Shown here one piece after another: positions 36,086 through 45,200 of a stretch of 64,000 bases of DNA (position 1 is its first letter; each line of letters opens with the position of its first letter). The translations under genes and the position numbers were made by a program. This DNA comes from Mesorhizobium sp. Lineage in GTDB: Bacteria; Pseudomonadota; Alphaproteobacteria; Rhizobiales; Rhizobiaceae. The stretch lies in the NCBI GenBank assembly GCA_022833215.1, contig JAIPUZ010000126.1, positions 1-64,000 of the forward strand, read 5' to 3'. Below the pieces are notes generated by a model that was not told the origin of the DNA, did not search any database, and saw nothing but the letters and a program-made list of their open reading frames with translations.

Positions 36086-36708
36086 AATCCTGCACTCGGG
36101 CTCCTTCGCTCGAAGACGATCCCGTAATGGTAGGGAGGCAGTTGCACGCAGTCGACGTGCCGGAATCCTTCCGACTCCACGATGCCGGCTACTGCATCGG
36201 GCGTCATACGCATCTCTGTCGCCGGCCCGCGTGGCCTGCCGAGCACAGGCGTCTTCTCGCGCGGCAACGGGTGCCAGTTCACGATACCAAATAGACCGTT
36301 CGAACGGAGGACGGTCCATACAGCGTGCGCCAGGCCGCGTTGGTCCGGGACACCGTGGAAGGTATTGGCCATCAACACATAGTCGACGGGCCCGGAGACG
36401 AGCCCTGCGATCTCCCGTGCGTCGGCAGTGAGCCAACTGCGAACCGAGGCATGTTGTCGAGCGACTTCCTCTTTCGCTTTCGCGACCATCGCCGGATCGA
36501 GATCGAGAGCATACACCTTCCCCTCGACCAGCTTCGCGAGCGGCGCGGTGAAATAGCCGTCGCCGCAGCAGAGATCGAGCACGGTCATATGCGGCTCGAT
36601 GCCGAGCAGGCGCAGCACGCCTTCCGGGTTGGGCCACAAGGCCGACCACCAGTCCCGGTCGGGCATCGAGGTCGCGCGGAACGGGGCGGCAGCCTTGCGC
36701 GTGGTCAT
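36079..36708 (-). CDS. Class I SAM-dependent methyltransferase
   Basis: The 209-residue protein has motif I in VLDLCCGDGYFTAPL, an acidic strand end in VYALDLDPAMV, and motifs VDYVLMANTFHGV and LFGIVNWHPLPRE. Target unknown. It is the last gene of the DsrE-MFS-YbaK-methyltransferase run, with its start overlapping the stop of the YbaK/ProX gene. Context with a transporter and a thiol-type regulator suggests detoxification of a small molecule, possibly by methylation. The substrate is not visible in the sequence. Confidence 0.7.
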   Translation of the reverse strand: MTTRKAAAPFRATSMPDRDWWSALWPNPEGVLRLLGIEPHMTVLDLCCGDGYFTAPLAKLVEGKVYALDLDPAMVAKAKEEVARQHASVRSWLTADAREIAGLVSGPVDYVLMANTFHGVPDQRGLAHAVWTVLRSNGLFGIVNWHPLPREKTPVLGRPRGPATEMRMTPDAVAGIVESEGFRHVDCVQLPPYHYGIVFERRSPSAGFQ

Positions 36709-37244
36709 GGGCTCGTCATGGGAGCGTCGAAGTCCACCAGCACGGGCTCGCGGCCACAGGACCGGATGAACGCGAGGAGTTCCTGCGGCTTCAGGCCGAT
36801 GCTTTCGGTGTTGACGAGGGGATGGAAGTTGACCTGATCTGCTCCCATCAGCGCAGCGTCGACGACCGCCGTGACGAGGCCATTGCCGTCGTTCATCAGC
36901 CCGAGCGGGGTCAGCGCGCCGGGCTGGACGCCGAGCAGTTCGACCATGCGCCCGGCGGGCGCGAAGCCGAGGCGACCATTGGCTCCGACGCGCTGATGCA
37001 GGGTCTTGAGGTCGAGCGCCACGTCCTCGTGGATCGAGAACAGGAACAGCCGGCCTTTCTTGTCCTTGAGCAGAAGGTTCTTGGTGAAGGAGCCGGCCAT
37101 CTGGCCGCGGAGCCGCTTGCCTTCCTCGACGGTCTCATGGGCGGGGTAAGGTACGACGGCTGCCGTGATCCCCAAATCTGCCAGATGCGAGAACAGGCGC
37201 TCGCGGGCCTCGACATCCGGTCCGGCCGGCGCGCTGTCGCTCAT
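36705..37244 (-). CDS. YbaK/ProX-type tRNA-editing (aminoacyl-tRNA deacylase) protein
   Basis: The 179-residue product carries the YbaK/EbsC fold: AAVVPYPAHETVEEGKRLRG, FTKNLLLKDKKGRLFLFSIH, LGFAPAGRMVELLGVQPGA and TPLGLMNDGNGLVTAVVDAA. It matches stand-alone ProXp-type editing proteins that hydrolyse mischarged Ala- or Cys-tRNAPro. ATG 37244 overlaps the MFS stop by 4 bases. Its presence in a transporter operon may mean the substrate is an amino-acid analogue that gets mischarged, which is an inference. Confidence 0.75.
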   Translation of the reverse strand: MSDSAPAGPDVEARERLFSHLADLGITAAVVPYPAHETVEEGKRLRGQMAGSFTKNLLLKDKKGRLFLFSIHEDVALDLKTLHQRVGANGRLGFAPAGRMVELLGVQPGALTPLGLMNDGNGLVTAVVDAALMGADQVNFHPLVNTESIGLKPQELLAFIRSCGREPVLVDFDAPMTSP

Positions 37245-38434
37245 GCCGACACCGAAAGCTGCTTCCGCCTGCGCCAGCCGAGCCAGAGGAGCGATGCGGC
37301 GGCAAGTGCCAGCCAAGGCAGGAGCAGGAGGTTGAGCGTCTGCCAGCCGAACGTCTGGAGCAGCGCGGCAGCGCTGAAGGACGAGGCGAGGCCGACCGCG
37401 AAGATGGTCATGTCGTTGGTCGCCTGCGCCTTGCCGCGCTCCGTCGCCGTGTAGGTGGTGGTGAGCAGCGTCGTGCCGCCGATATAGAGGAAGTTCCAGC
37501 CCACCCCGAGCAGGATCAGCGCGCTCGCGAAGGAGCCGAAGCCGGTTCCGGTGAGCGTCAGCAGCACATGGCCCGCGAGGATCAGTACCCCTGCCAGCAT
37601 GATCTGGAGCACGCCGAAGCGCGCGATCAGCGCCCCGGTTACGAAGGACGGCAGGAACATGCCGAGCACATGAAGCTGGATCACGGTCGCGGCGGTTGAA
37701 AGGTCGTGATGGTGATGCACCATCGCAAGCGGCGTCGCGGTCATGGCGAGGATCATCACACCGTAGCCGGTCGCCGCGCCGAACAGCGCGACCAGATAGG
37801 CGGGCTGGGAGACGATGACCCGCCACGGCCGGCCCGCCTCGGATGCGCCCGCTTCCTCCCTCGGCGCAGGGACGCGCAGGGCGGAGAGGATGCCCGCCCC
37901 GGCGAGCGACACCAGCGCCAGCAAGAGGAATGATCCCGCATATTCGGCCGGGAACAGGTCCGCGCCGAAGCGGCCGACCATCGGCCCCGCCAGCGCGGCG
38001 AAGACGCCGCCGGCCAGCACCAGCGAGATGGCGCGCGACCGGAACGCGTCGTCCGCGACCTCGCCCGCCGCGAAGCGGTAGAACTGCGCGAATGCCTGAT
38101 AGGCTCCGACGAGGAAGGTGCCGAAGGAGAGCAGCAGCAGCGAGCCGATCCAGATGCCGGCTGCGCCCGCGATCCCGCCCGCCACGCCGAGCAGCGCGCC
38201 GGCGACGAAGCCCGCCCGCCTGCCGACGCGGGTCATCCACATCGAGGCCGGGAAGGTAGCGGCGGCCGTGCCGAGGAACATCGCCGCGATGGGCATGGTG
38301 GCGAGCTCGGGCCGCGAGGCGATGTGACCGCCTGCCAGCCCGCCGACGGTCATCACCATCACCGAGGCCGTCTGGAACAGTGCCTGCGCGCTGGCGAGAA
38401 TCAGGACTTGCAGGTGCATCGAACGGCGCCGCAT
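37241..38434 (-). CDS. MFS transporter
   Basis: The 397-residue membrane protein has about twelve hydrophobic segments, for example VLILASAQALFQTASVMVMT, FVAGALLGVAGGIAGAAGIW, GILSALRVP and FLYIGGTTLLTTTYTATERG. The loop MTRVGRRAGF after the second segment is the MFS signature position. The closest pattern is drug-efflux-like permeases. It overlaps the DsrE gene upstream and the YbaK gene downstream, within one operon divergent from an ArsR-rhodanese regulator. Substrate unknown. Confidence 0.82.
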   Translation of the reverse strand: MRRRSMHLQVLILASAQALFQTASVMVMTVGGLAGGHIASRPELATMPIAAMFLGTAAATFPASMWMTRVGRRAGFVAGALLGVAGGIAGAAGIWIGSLLLLSFGTFLVGAYQAFAQFYRFAAGEVADDAFRSRAISLVLAGGVFAALAGPMVGRFGADLFPAEYAGSFLLLALVSLAGAGILSALRVPAPREEAGASEAGRPWRVIVSQPAYLVALFGAATGYGVMILAMTATPLAMVHHHHDLSTAATVIQLHVLGMFLPSFVTGALIARFGVLQIMLAGVLILAGHVLLTLTGTGFGSFASALILLGVGWNFLYIGGTTLLTTTYTATERGKAQATNDMTIFAVGLASSFSAAALLQTFGWQTLNLLLLPWLALAAASLLWLGWRRRKQLSVSA

Positions 38435-38787
38435 CAGAACACCAGCACCTTGTCGGCAGCCAGGGTGGCCGCGGCCAGCTCATCCATGCTGCTGCGCCGT
38501 GCTCCCTCCATCATCTCCGCTTCCGTCAGGCCGCGCGCGTCCATGCAGGTTCCGCACAGGAGAACCTCGCCCTTGCCGGAGACGACGCGCTTCAGCATCC
38601 GCTCCATATTGTAGTAGCCGTCCGGCATCTTCTGCCCGGCCTTGGCAGCGACAACCGCGTCGGCCATCAGAAAGACCGTAACCTCGCTGGCGGGATCAGC
38701 CTTGATCAGCGCATGGGCGAGCCTCAGCGCGTTGTAGCAACACTCGGTGCCATAGGGCGGATCGTTGAGAATGAGGAGTGCGTTCAC
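38434..38787 (-). CDS. DsrE-family sulfur-carrier-like protein
   Basis: The 117-residue protein reads MNALLILNDPPYGTECCYNA and later MADAVVAAKAGQKMPDGYYN, with GEVLLCGTCMDARGL holding the conserved cysteines. DsrE-like proteins relay persulfide sulfur. It is the first gene of the operon, so a sulfur signal or sulfane-sulfur chemistry is likely linked to the induced response. The regulator on the other strand has a rhodanese domain, which also binds persulfide. Confidence 0.85.
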   Translation of the reverse strand: MNALLILNDPPYGTECCYNALRLAHALIKADPASEVTVFLMADAVVAAKAGQKMPDGYYNMERMLKRVVSGKGEVLLCGTCMDARGLTEAEMMEGARRSSMDELAAATLAADKVLVF

Positions 38788-38825
38788 GACGGCGTTGCCC
38801 CTCCCTGGAGCTTCGTGCTATCCTA

Positions 38826-38847
38826 CATTCAATAATTCCGTTGAATG
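38826..38847. promoter_or_regulatory. Palindromic operator between dsrE-like and arsR-rhodanese genes
   Basis: CATTCAA-TAATTCCG-TTGAATG is a perfect 7-bp inverted repeat with an 8-base spacer, inside an AT-rich 82-base divergent promoter region. ArsR-family repressors bind such AT-rich palindromes. It is the likely site through which the adjacent regulator controls both directions. Confidence 0.7.
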
Positions 38848-38869
38848 AACTAGCGTCGATCCGGCCGCC

Positions 38870-39535
38870 ATGTCAATCAGCAATCCGAAACAGGCCCTCT
38901 ACGAACAGTTTGCCGCCGTGGCGAAGGCGTTGGGCAATCCCCAGCGGCTGGAGCTGGTCGAGCATCTGGCACAGGGGCCACGCAGCGTCGACGCGCTGGC
39001 AAGCAAGCTATGTCTGCCGATCGCCAATGTTTCGCAGCATTTGCAGGCCATGCGCCGCGCCGGCCTTGTCACCTCCGAGCGTGACGGCAAATTCATCAAC
39101 TACCGCCTTGCCGATGAGAGCGTGCTGGCCGCTTTCGCCGCCATCCGCGCCGTCGCCGAGCGTCATTCGGCGGAAGTGGAGCGGGTCGTGCGTGGCTGGT
39201 TCGACCAACGCGACAACATGGAGCCCGTCTCGCGCGAGGAGCTGGCGTCACGCATGAACGACGGCCTGGTCACCGTCATCGACGTGCGCCCGGCCGACGA
39301 GTTCGCGCTCGCCCACCTGCCCGGCGCCATCAACCTACCGCTCTCGGAACTGGAGAGCCGCTTGCCCGCCCTGGAGGCTGGGCGCGAGATCGTCGCCTAT
39401 TGCCGCGGCCCCTGGTGCGTCATGTCGTTCGAGGCTGTCGCGGAACTCCGCAAACGCGGTTTCAACGCACGTCGCCTGGAAGATGGTCTGCCCGAGTGGA
39501 AAGCGGCGGGGCTCGACGTGGAGGCGAGCGCGTGA
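38870..39535 (+). CDS. ArsR-family repressor fused to a rhodanese domain
   Basis: The 221-residue protein has an N-terminal winged HTH (GNPQRLELVEHLAQGPRSVD and PIANVSQHLQAMRRAGLVTS). A C-terminal rhodanese follows: GLVTVIDVRPADEFALAHLP, GAINLPLSEL and the active-site loop VAYCRGPWCVMS with the catalytic Cys. Such fusions probably sense sulfane sulfur or electrophiles and release an AT-rich operator like the one upstream. Only one Cys lies in the HTH part, in ASKLCLPI. It overlaps the nucleoside phosphorylase gene by GTGA. Confidence 0.88.
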   Translation: MSISNPKQALYEQFAAVAKALGNPQRLELVEHLAQGPRSVDALASKLCLPIANVSQHLQAMRRAGLVTSERDGKFINYRLADESVLAAFAAIRAVAERHSAEVERVVRGWFDQRDNMEPVSREELASRMNDGLVTVIDVRPADEFALAHLPGAINLPLSELESRLPALEAGREIVAYCRGPWCVMSFEAVAELRKRGFNARRLEDGLPEWKAAGLDVEASA

Positions 39536-40389
39536 CGTGGCAGGGATCTGGCGAAGCGCAGGCATCCAGGGACGATGGCACGGCCTGTGAGGACCGCGAG
39601 TTGCCGATCCTGCATGCCAAGGACTATGCAGCGCAATCGGTCTTCGCGCCGGAAGCTTTGCTCAGGGAAGCACGCCGACAGAAAGGCCTGGCGCTCCTAC
39701 CCGTGCCGGACATCTGCGTGCTTGATCCCGATGGAGACATCGTTCGGCATTTGAAGCGAACAGGCGCCGGCCGCCTTCATGAAGGCTGGGCCTGCTATCA
39801 CACCGAACTGCTGACGTTCGATCTCGATGGCGTCGGCCGGGTCGGCATTGTCGGCTGCGCCGTCGGCGCCTCGTTTGCCGTACTCGTCGCCGAGCAGCTC
39901 TTTGCATCGGGCTGCGAATTGCTCATCAGCGTGACGTCCGCGGGCCGGATCTCCGAGCGCGGCCCGACACCCTACTTCGTCCTGATCGACCGCGCCTTGC
40001 GCGACGAGGGCACCAGCTATCACTATCTTCCGCCTGCCGTCTTTGCCGAAGCGCCGGACCTCGATCTGATCGCGCGCGCTGAGCATGCGCTTTCCAGCCT
40101 GGAGGGCATCGTCGTTCATCGCGGTGCGACCTGGACGACGGATGCGCCCTATCGCGAAACGCCGGCTGCGATCGAAGCCGCGCGCGCCAGGAACGTGCTG
40201 GCTGTCGAGATGGAAGCCGCCGCGCTCTACGCCTTTGCAGCGGCGAGGCGCTGTCCGGTGCTGTGCTTCGCGCATGTCACGACCGGACTGGCGCAGTCGG
40301 AGGGGGATTTCGAGAAGGGCGAGGCGGATGGCGTCACCGCGTCCTTGGCGGTCATTCTGGCGGCTGCAATGGCGATCCTGCGCACTTGA
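39532..40389 (+). CDS. Nucleoside phosphorylase (PNP/UDP family)
   Basis: The GTG start at 39532 overlaps the regulator stop. The 285-residue product has the PNP/UDP fold: VGIVGCAVGASFAVLVAEQL, then ISVTSAGRISER and the C-terminal VLAVEMEAAALYAFAAARRC. In uridine and purine phosphorylases the ExEAA segment binds the ribose. Substrate is unknown. Being coregulated with an exporter, a methyltransferase and a tRNA editor, it may process a nucleoside-like toxin or by-product. The N-terminal ~30 residues before the fold are poorly conserved. Confidence 0.8.
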   Translation: MTWQGSGEAQASRDDGTACEDRELPILHAKDYAAQSVFAPEALLREARRQKGLALLPVPDICVLDPDGDIVRHLKRTGAGRLHEGWACYHTELLTFDLDGVGRVGIVGCAVGASFAVLVAEQLFASGCELLISVTSAGRISERGPTPYFVLIDRALRDEGTSYHYLPPAVFAEAPDLDLIARAEHALSSLEGIVVHRGATWTTDAPYRETPAAIEAARARNVLAVEMEAAALYAFAAARRCPVLCFAHVTTGLAQSEGDFEKGEADGVTASLAVILAAAMAILRT

Positions 40390-40543
40390 TGACACCACAT
40401 TCCGCTTCCACCGTCGATCTGAAGCACGGTGTGACCATGATGACCGTGTCGGGCCGGTCATTTGGCCGAGCGGACCGGTTGCAGCCAGTTTCCCAATTGC
40501 GGTCACACAGCACCGCTCAAATGAGCGGAGCCTGTTGGCTGTA

Positions 40544-42283
40544 TCACTCGCACTCGGTTTCGAACTTCTCGAGCAGGGCCGAGACTAGGTTCGGTCCTTC
40601 CAGATAGAGACCAAGTTCATCGAGTCGATCGTCTTCAAGACCTGATTGTGAACCCCAGTTGAGACTGCTGATGACGATATGGTCGTTGTCCCAAGCCAGA
40701 AATTTCGCATGCAGCTGCGGCTCGGGAACGCCGGTGAGATCGACGATGCCGTGAAGACGTTCTCGATGCTTCGTGACATGACCGCGTTTCACCGGCCCGG
40801 AGCGGCGCGAGTAGTAGATTCGGACATCGCCCAGCCGCCGGCCAGCCACCTCAGCGGGATCGAACAGCGCGGGCACCATGTTTGCACCCACTTTGTTCGT
40901 ACAGCAGACAAAGCGTTGTTTCGCATCGTGGGCGGCGACGCGCAGCAGACGCTCGTGGTCGGCCGCATGTAGAATTGTCAGTGTAGCGCTTGGCGCCTTC
41001 GTCACCTCGGGGGTCGAGAGCATGTTTCGCTGGCGCCGCAGTTCGGACGCCATGAACTGGAGTGCTTCGACGGATCGGCTGGCACTGGAAAGTTTGGAGA
41101 CAATCTGGCGGAGCAGATCCATTCCCTCCGCCACCGCCTGGGCCTCCCTGAGTTCGGCCGACACTTCAACGGCCGAGAACGGGGAATGAAGCCAATTGCA
41201 CGAGCCCATCAGCATCACTGCTCCATCGTCACCGTCGTCGGCCACGAGGAACTTTGCATGGCTGTCGACAGGCTCCCTCTGCACCAGGAGATACCCTCTT
41301 GTTTGCCTCGCGGCAGACAAGCGGAGATAGAGTTCCTGCATGGCCGCGGCATGTTTGGCGCGATCGAGCGAGGTGCCGAAGAAGAGGTGACATCTGACGC
41401 CCCGCCTGCACGCATCCTCAAGTGCTCGTAGAATACGTTCCCGACGATCCCTGCCCTTTTCGTCGGACAGCGAGGCTACGAAAGTGGACAGGACGAATAT
41501 GTTGGACTTGGCCGCGCCCACAATCTGCTCGAAGCGCTGCAAATGCTGCTCGGCACCGACAACAAGCTGGTCGGGACCAAAACGGGTCTCGATGGTTACG
41601 GGGCGCTCCGGCGGCGGGGTCATCGTTTTTGGTAGAATGCCCGTCTTGATCGTCCCCCTGAGAGCATCGACGAGCTGATCGCTCGCCCCTTGCGGAAATA
41701 CGCCCGCTCCGACCTCATCGAGATCGAGCACGAGGAACTTCGCCTCGAGGAAGGAGCTGTTGGCTTGAACGCCTCTTAGCCATTCGCCTGGCCTGAGCAT
41801 GCCGACCATGAACTCGTTGACGCGCTGCATCATCGAGTAGTGCGTCTCTGGTGGCTCGCCTTCAGGAAATCGGATGATTGCCCCTTTGGCGGGGAGCTTG
41901 GTGGCGGGGATCGTATCAACATCCCTGGTCCTGAAGACGGAAAGCCCGACTTTCTCGTAAACGACGCTGATGCCGATTTCGCGATCGGCCGTGCGTTCCG
42001 GGAGCGCGCGGCCTGTGCGTATGAAGTCGTGGCCAACGCCGCTGGTGACAAGGACCGGTTGCGGCGACACTCGGACTTCAACAAGCCCGAATTGCATGAG
42101 GCGTGCTACGGTCGAGCTAACCACCTGTCGGGGAATCTTCAGCGTCTGGGAGATGTCATTGATCGTTCCCGGGCTTTGGTCGAGTGACAGCAGAATCATT
42201 TCCTCGACCGGACTCCATCCCCAGGTTCGCTGGACGATGGCCGGTGCCCGATAGTGCCAAGCCGGGATGTAGATGTTGTTCAC
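40544..42283 (-). CDS. mkoB: PLD-family nuclease with winged-helix N-terminus (Mokosh type I-like nuclease subunit)
   Basis: The 579-residue protein has a winged-helix start (WSPVEEMILLSLDQSPGTIN, LKIPRQVVSSTVARLMQFGL). Two phospholipase-D HxK motifs follow: HAKFLVADDGDDGAVMLMGS (from H342) with CNW, and HAKFLAWDNDHIVISSLNW (from H525). Two HKD motifs in one chain form a complete active site, as in PLD nucleases. The start overlaps the helicase stop by ATGA, so the pair is coupled. The kinase-like/helicase plus PLD pairing is that described for type I Mokosh anti-phage systems. The name is given from architecture, not a database match. Confidence 0.7.
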   Translation of the reverse strand: MNNIYIPAWHYRAPAIVQRTWGWSPVEEMILLSLDQSPGTINDISQTLKIPRQVVSSTVARLMQFGLVEVRVSPQPVLVTSGVGHDFIRTGRALPERTADREIGISVVYEKVGLSVFRTRDVDTIPATKLPAKGAIIRFPEGEPPETHYSMMQRVNEFMVGMLRPGEWLRGVQANSSFLEAKFLVLDLDEVGAGVFPQGASDQLVDALRGTIKTGILPKTMTPPPERPVTIETRFGPDQLVVGAEQHLQRFEQIVGAAKSNIFVLSTFVASLSDEKGRDRRERILRALEDACRRGVRCHLFFGTSLDRAKHAAAMQELYLRLSAARQTRGYLLVQREPVDSHAKFLVADDGDDGAVMLMGSCNWLHSPFSAVEVSAELREAQAVAEGMDLLRQIVSKLSSASRSVEALQFMASELRRQRNMLSTPEVTKAPSATLTILHAADHERLLRVAAHDAKQRFVCCTNKVGANMVPALFDPAEVAGRRLGDVRIYYSRRSGPVKRGHVTKHRERLHGIVDLTGVPEPQLHAKFLAWDNDHIVISSLNWGSQSGLEDDRLDELGLYLEGPNLVSALLEKFETECE

Positions 42284-45200
42284 CGGGATAGCCTCCCCTG
42301 CTCATCGACAGGGATGACGGTGGCGCCCTTGCCGACGACCGGAAGGTCAGTCTCGGACAACCGGGCGACTTCGTCGAGCATGACACGCAGAAAGCCGAGC
42401 TCGTCGTTGACCGCGTCAGGGTCGATCCCCTCCACGGCGTTGCGGATAAACTGCCGGCTGGTTGCCAGGACGAGCTTGTGCTTGGCGCGACTGAGCAACA
42501 CGTTCAGGCGCTGAGGGTTCTTGATGAAACCAAGGGCTCTCGATCCCACAAGGACGTTGTTGCGCACAAGGCTGGCAACCACCAGATCGGCCTCGCCGCC
42601 CTGGAAACTGTCGCTCGTGTAGACGAACTTTCCATCGCCTCGCGAACTGGCGAAGCCGAAAAGCGTGCCTGCGGACACGTCGATATGAGGCTTGAGCAGC
42701 CGTTCGAGGTGATTGACCTGAGCCAGGTATGGGGACAGCACGACGAGCGTTGGAACGGGCTCGCCCTCGCGTATGATGGGCCGTAGCTTCTCCAAGGCGG
42801 CCAGCAACGCTGTCGCCTCGGCCTCGTTTCGATAGGACCGTTTCGCCGTTTGCTCGAATGACCGCTTCTTGACGACGCTCAGCGAGGGCAAGTCAAGAAT
42901 CACGATTGGAGACTCGGGAAATCCGCCGACGCACTGCACGGCCTGGTTGCGAGCCTTCACCCGTTCAGAGGATACCAGTTGCCGCTTGTAAAATGTATTG
43001 GAAACCAGCTCGCATATGGCTGGATGCATGCGGCTCTGCTCGCGCAGTGTGTTGGCAATCGTGCTGGGGCGCCCGGTGTCCGCAGCCCTGACGCCTTCGC
43101 GCTCGGCAACCGATTTGAAGGGCTCTTCAAGCCGAGACGCGATGGCGAGAACGTCGCTGAGCAGGAAAGGATCTGCCTTCAGCGTGTCGAGGGCAAATTC
43201 CACTTCGCTCGGCAGGTCAGAGATCGCGGTGAGCTTCTCTTTCGCATCGCGCAGGAGTTCGCGTGCCCGGGCAGCATCGTAGAACTTCTGGCAATCGGTC
43301 GCGTCAAAGGGAGACAGCTGATTATGATCGCCGATCATCACCCTGCGGTTGCCCAGGAGCAAAGCACCGATCAGTTCGGCGCCATTGGCCCGCGCGGCCT
43401 CCTCGATGAAGACCCAGTCGAACTGCTCGCCGTCGGCGATCATCTCCTCGAGAATATGCGATGACGTGGTCGCAAGCGTCACATCCGATGAGCGCAGCAT
43501 CAGATTGTCGGTGTCACGCAGGGCGCGGTCGGCAGTTGACTGCTCCGCGGTGCCATGAGGGCTGAGTGCCTGGATGATCTGATTGAGCTGGTTCGTCATG
43601 ATTGCGGCACTAGCCCAGTCCGGTTTGGACACGGAGCACAGCAGAGAATGTGAGCTCCGTCTCAGCGTGCTCTCTTTTTCGCTCGAGCGGGATCGCTCGA
43701 CACGAACCACGATGGTGGAGGTTGCGGGGAGGAATTTACGAAGCTCATCCTCCATGTGGACAAGCGTTTCATGGTTCTGCGCCGACACGAGGATTCGAGC
43801 ATCGGGCCTTTGATGCAGGATGCTTTTCACAAGGCGTGAGATCAAAAAGGTCTTGCCCACGCCGGGCGGCCCGACAACCACATTGATGGATCTGCCGGCG
43901 ACGATCGACTGCCATGCTTCGATCTTGGATTGCTCCATGTCGGCGTCGACGGGTGGCGGGCCCGGCGCTGCGATGTCGCGCAACACCTCATCCATGGCAA
44001 CCTGGGCCGGATCATCCAATGCCCTCAGAAGCTCGACATTGGACCTGGCGGCCACAATGTTCTGCAGCCGTCGCCGGATGGCCCGCTCAGTGCCGGTATC
44101 TCTTCGAGGCCTGAGGAAAAGCTGTTGGCCCGCTGGAATCGACAGGTTTGTTCCGAAAGCGAACGCGGTTTTCCCCTTGATCAGGCCGCTGCCCTCGTAG
44201 CTGAGTTCAGGCACGCGCTCGCGGCCCACTGCAATGCGCGCCGTCTGGGACAACGTCCAGTTTGCTTTTCCATCGTCGTGCTTGAGTTCTCGCCTGAGCG
44301 CCTCGGTTGCTGGTCGTAGCCCCATCGTCTCGCGCTGAGCGTCACGCTCGGCGTCATCTCGGGGCGCCAGCCAGACGACGTTCGCTTCCGCATTGGTTGG
44401 TGCAAGCACATCGACGGGATAGAGGCGAAACTGCTCTCTCAGCAGAGTGAAGGCTTCGAGGAGGATAAGAGCGAACCATATCGGAACGTCGGTGGTGTCG
44501 CCGGCAGACCGAATGGGTTCCACGAGGTCGCGCCAGCGCTTGGCCCCAGGCCCGAGGTTTTGAACCCGCTCTTCGGCGCTCGCTCGATTTCTTGAGAGGT
44601 GCAGTCGATGAACGATTTCGACCGCGCCATGCATCCATTCGTTTGTGCGACGCTGGTGCGCCTCTTCGATCATTGCGACAGAGTCGCTCATGATCCGAAC
44701 ACTGTATATCGCGAGGTCGGTCATGATGCGTGCGGTTTCCTGTCCAGTGGGGACGAGGCGGACGCCGGCCGACAGCAGATCGTCGGCAACAAATTGCATG
44801 ATGGCTGTCCCATCGGCTGCGGGTATGGTGCCCGAAGAAAGGGCGGGCAAATCGCTCTGAATCACACTCCTTGAGGGATAGAGAACGAGTTCCCCATCGG
44901 AGCTCGAGCCGACCCGATCGAGTTCGAGCACGACATTTCGCAGCTCATTCAGCACCACTGCGCCATCGAAGAGTTGAAACTGCGGTGGGCTAGCCAGTCT
45001 TTCCAGCATTCGGCGTTCAATGGACAAAAGGGCGGGTGGATGGTCGCCCTCGAGGCCGAGAAGCGCGCCCGCAACCGCGGCCAGATCGATCCAATCCTGC
45101 CGGAACGAGATGGCGGCAGAAGCGCGAAGCAGGTGTTCTGACTCGCCGAGATCGCCATCGGAAATATGGACGCATGCCTCGACACCACCGAGGCGGTAGT

